Shown piece by piece: positions 5,741 to 6,696 of a stretch of 6,696 bases of DNA. Within the stretch, counting starts at the first letter, position 1. Every line of letters starts with the position of its first letter. The notes beneath the pieces were generated by a model. The model was not told the origin of the DNA, searched no databases, and was given only the letters and a program-made list of their open reading frames with translations. Origin of the DNA: Roseburia sp. CAG:303 (lineage in GTDB: Bacteria; Bacillota; Clostridia; Lachnospirales; Lachnospiraceae); NCBI GenBank assembly GCA_000437755.1, contig FR900138.1:1-6696 (forward strand). The letters are read 5' to 3'. The position numbers and the translations under genes were made by a program.

Positions 5741-5779
5741 AAAAGCGATTATTACCGGAATTTGTAATAGTCGCTTTTT
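5741..5779 (+). terminator. Intrinsic terminator of the importer operon
   Basis: A 15-bp stem pairs 5741-5755 with 5764-5778, with a single G-T pair and an 8-nt loop (5756-5763). The A run at 5741-5744 pairs with the T run TTTTT at 5775-5779, so the structure can terminate on both strands. It lies 32 bp after the binding-protein stop and before the nth promoter. Confidence 0.88.
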
Positions 5780-5802
5780 GTGTGGATTTTCAATAATGAA
5801 TG

Positions 5803-5811
5803 TGGTATACT
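5803..5811 (+). promoter_or_regulatory. Extended -10 promoter of nth
   Basis: TGG-TATACT at 5803-5811 is a good extended -10 element. The hexamer 17 bp upstream, TGGATT (5783-5788), is a poor -35. Transcription would start near 5818, about 43 nt before the nth ATG. Its position just after the importer terminator fits a separate transcription unit. Confidence 0.6.
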
Positions 5812-5860
5812 GTGAAAAGCTGAAAGAAAGATTTGGACAGATAGCAGAGGTAGAGATAAA

Positions 5861-6499
5861 ATGGATCGAAAGAAATTGGCATTGGAAATCATAGAACGTC
5901 TGAAAACAGAATATCCGGATGCGGTATGCAGTCTTGACTACGATCAGGCATGGAAACTGCTTGTCAGTGTAAGACTGGCGGCACAGTGTACGGATGCAAG
6001 AGTAAATCAGGTTGTAAAAGGATTATTTGAAAAATATCCGGACGTGGATACACTTGCAGAGGCTCCGGTGGAAAAGATAGAGAGGATTGTAAGACCATGC
6101 GGGCTGGGAAACAGTAAAGCAAGGGATATCAGTGCATGTATGAAGATGCTGAAAGAAGAGTATGGCGGAAAAGTCCCGGATCAGTTCGAGGAACTGTTAA
6201 AGCTTCCGGGAGTGGGACGTAAGAGTGCCAATCTGATTATGGGCGATGTCTTTGGAAAACCTGCCATTGTAACGGACACGCACTGCATCCGGCTGACGAA
6301 CCGCATGGGACTTGTGGATCAGATCAAAGATCCCAAGAAGGTGGAAATGGAACTCTGGAAAATCATTCCGCCGGAGGAAGGCAGCGAGTTCTGCCATCGT
6401 CTGGTGTGGCATGGCAGGGAAGTCTGTACGGCACGAACCCGTCCATATTGTGACAAGTGTTGCATAAAAGACATATGTCCAAAGATTGGAGCAGAGTAA
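5861..6499 (+). CDS. nth: Endonuclease III (DNA glycosylase/AP lyase)
   Basis: This 212-residue base-excision repair enzyme removes oxidised pyrimidines from DNA and nicks the resulting abasic site by beta-elimination. The length is that of bacterial Nth. The helix-hairpin-helix LPGVGRKSAN (115-124) carries the catalytic Lys121, and VTDTH (137-141) carries the catalytic Asp139, equivalent to Lys120 and Asp138 of E. coli Nth. The Lys separates it from MutY. The C-terminal [4Fe-4S] site is Cys189, Cys197, Cys200 and Cys206. The first gap is seven residues rather than the usual six, a one-residue insertion in the cluster loop. The start has AGAGGT at 5846-5851, 9 nt upstream. It is followed after 1 bp by a nuclease-like gene, so the two are probably cotranscribed and translationally coupled. 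Confidence 0.96.
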   Translation: MDRKKLALEIIERLKTEYPDAVCSLDYDQAWKLLVSVRLAAQCTDARVNQVVKGLFEKYPDVDTLAEAPVEKIERIVRPCGLGNSKARDISACMKMLKEEYGGKVPDQFEELLKLPGVGRKSANLIMGDVFGKPAIVTDTHCIRLTNRMGLVDQIKDPKKVEMELWKIIPPEEGSEFCHRLVWHGREVCTARTRPYCDKCCIKDICPKIGAE

Positions 6500-6500
6500 A

Positions 6501-6696
6501 ATGTATGATGCACAGATAAGAGAACCATTATTTGATTATCTTGATGAGAAATATCCAAAGAACCGTATTTTTGAGGAAAAAATTATGGGAAAGTCAAGGG
6601 CAGATATCGTTATGGTTCTGGATGGCAGTCTTGCGGGACTGGAGATAAAAAGTGATGCGGACACTTATGACAGGCTGGAAACCCAGGTAAGAGATT
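6501..6696 (+). CDS. PD-(D/E)XK nuclease-like protein, sce7726 family (partial, 3' end outside the window)
   Basis: An open frame runs from ATG 6501 to the window edge, giving 65 residues. It contains a PD-(D/E)XK pattern: Glu25/Glu26 in IFEEKI, Asp35 in SRADIVMV, and the E-x-K core Glu48-Lys50 in AGLEIKSD. The continuing DTYDRLETQVRD includes Gln62. The order RADI, then G-x-EIKSD-x-DT, then RL-x-x-Q is the signature I associate with the sce7726 family of uncharacterised proteins. The start lies 1 bp after the nth stop, and GGAG at 6488-6491 inside nth is its likely ribosome site, so it should be coupled to nth. The catalytic-type residues are all present in the visible part, which suggests an active nuclease. 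Its substrate and any link to repair are unknown. Confidence 0.8.
   Translation, partial: MYDAQIREPLFDYLDEKYPKNRIFEEKIMGKSRADIVMVLDGSLAGLEIKSDADTYDRLETQVRD

Overview
The window looks like chromosomal DNA from an anaerobic low-to-moderate-GC Firmicute, most likely a Lachnospiraceae (Clostridium cluster XIVa-type) gut bacterium. The basis is strong AGGAGG-type ribosome sites, A/T-rich intergenic spacers with TTGACA/TATAAT-type promoters, hairpin terminators, and the overall character of the proteins. This placement is an inference from style, since no ribosomal RNA or marker gene is present.

Layout. (1) Positions 1-365: a possible 3' tail of an upstream gene, then a small Dabb-domain (stress-responsive alpha/beta barrel) protein. 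(2) Positions 368-2461: a TetR-family regulator on the minus strand, ending 2 bp from the Dabb gene, transcribed divergently from a 457-residue radical SAM protein with a SPASM-like cysteine-rich C-terminus. The spacer between them holds four tandem 15-bp repeats that form a chain of overlapping palindromes. Both divergent promoters lie within or overlap this array, so the regulator very probably controls itself and the radical SAM gene. A long perfect hairpin ends this unit. (3) Positions 2595-5779: a complete polar amino acid ABC importer operon (permease, permease, ATPase, lipoprotein solute-binding protein) with a near-consensus promoter, a 21-bp inverted repeat at the transcription start, and a clear intrinsic terminator. 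The binding protein resembles the cysteine-binding CjaA type, which points to cysteine or a related amino acid as the substrate. (4) Positions 5803-6696: endonuclease III (nth), followed 1 bp later by the start of a PD-(D/E)XK nuclease-like protein of the sce7726 type, cut by the window edge.

How the parts work together. The TetR/radical SAM pair is the least understood unit. The enzyme has the SAM-cluster motif plus at least six C-terminal cysteines suited to auxiliary Fe-S clusters. One hypothesis worth testing is modification of membrane lipids (membrane-spanning lipid synthase-type chemistry), but nothing in the window proves a substrate. The importer is a self-contained nutrient uptake operon, probably repressed through the inverted repeat when its substrate or sulfur is plentiful. 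The last two genes look like a small DNA-repair or nuclease operon. I see no mobile elements, RNA genes or CRISPR arrays. No stretch over 300 bp lacks a gene.
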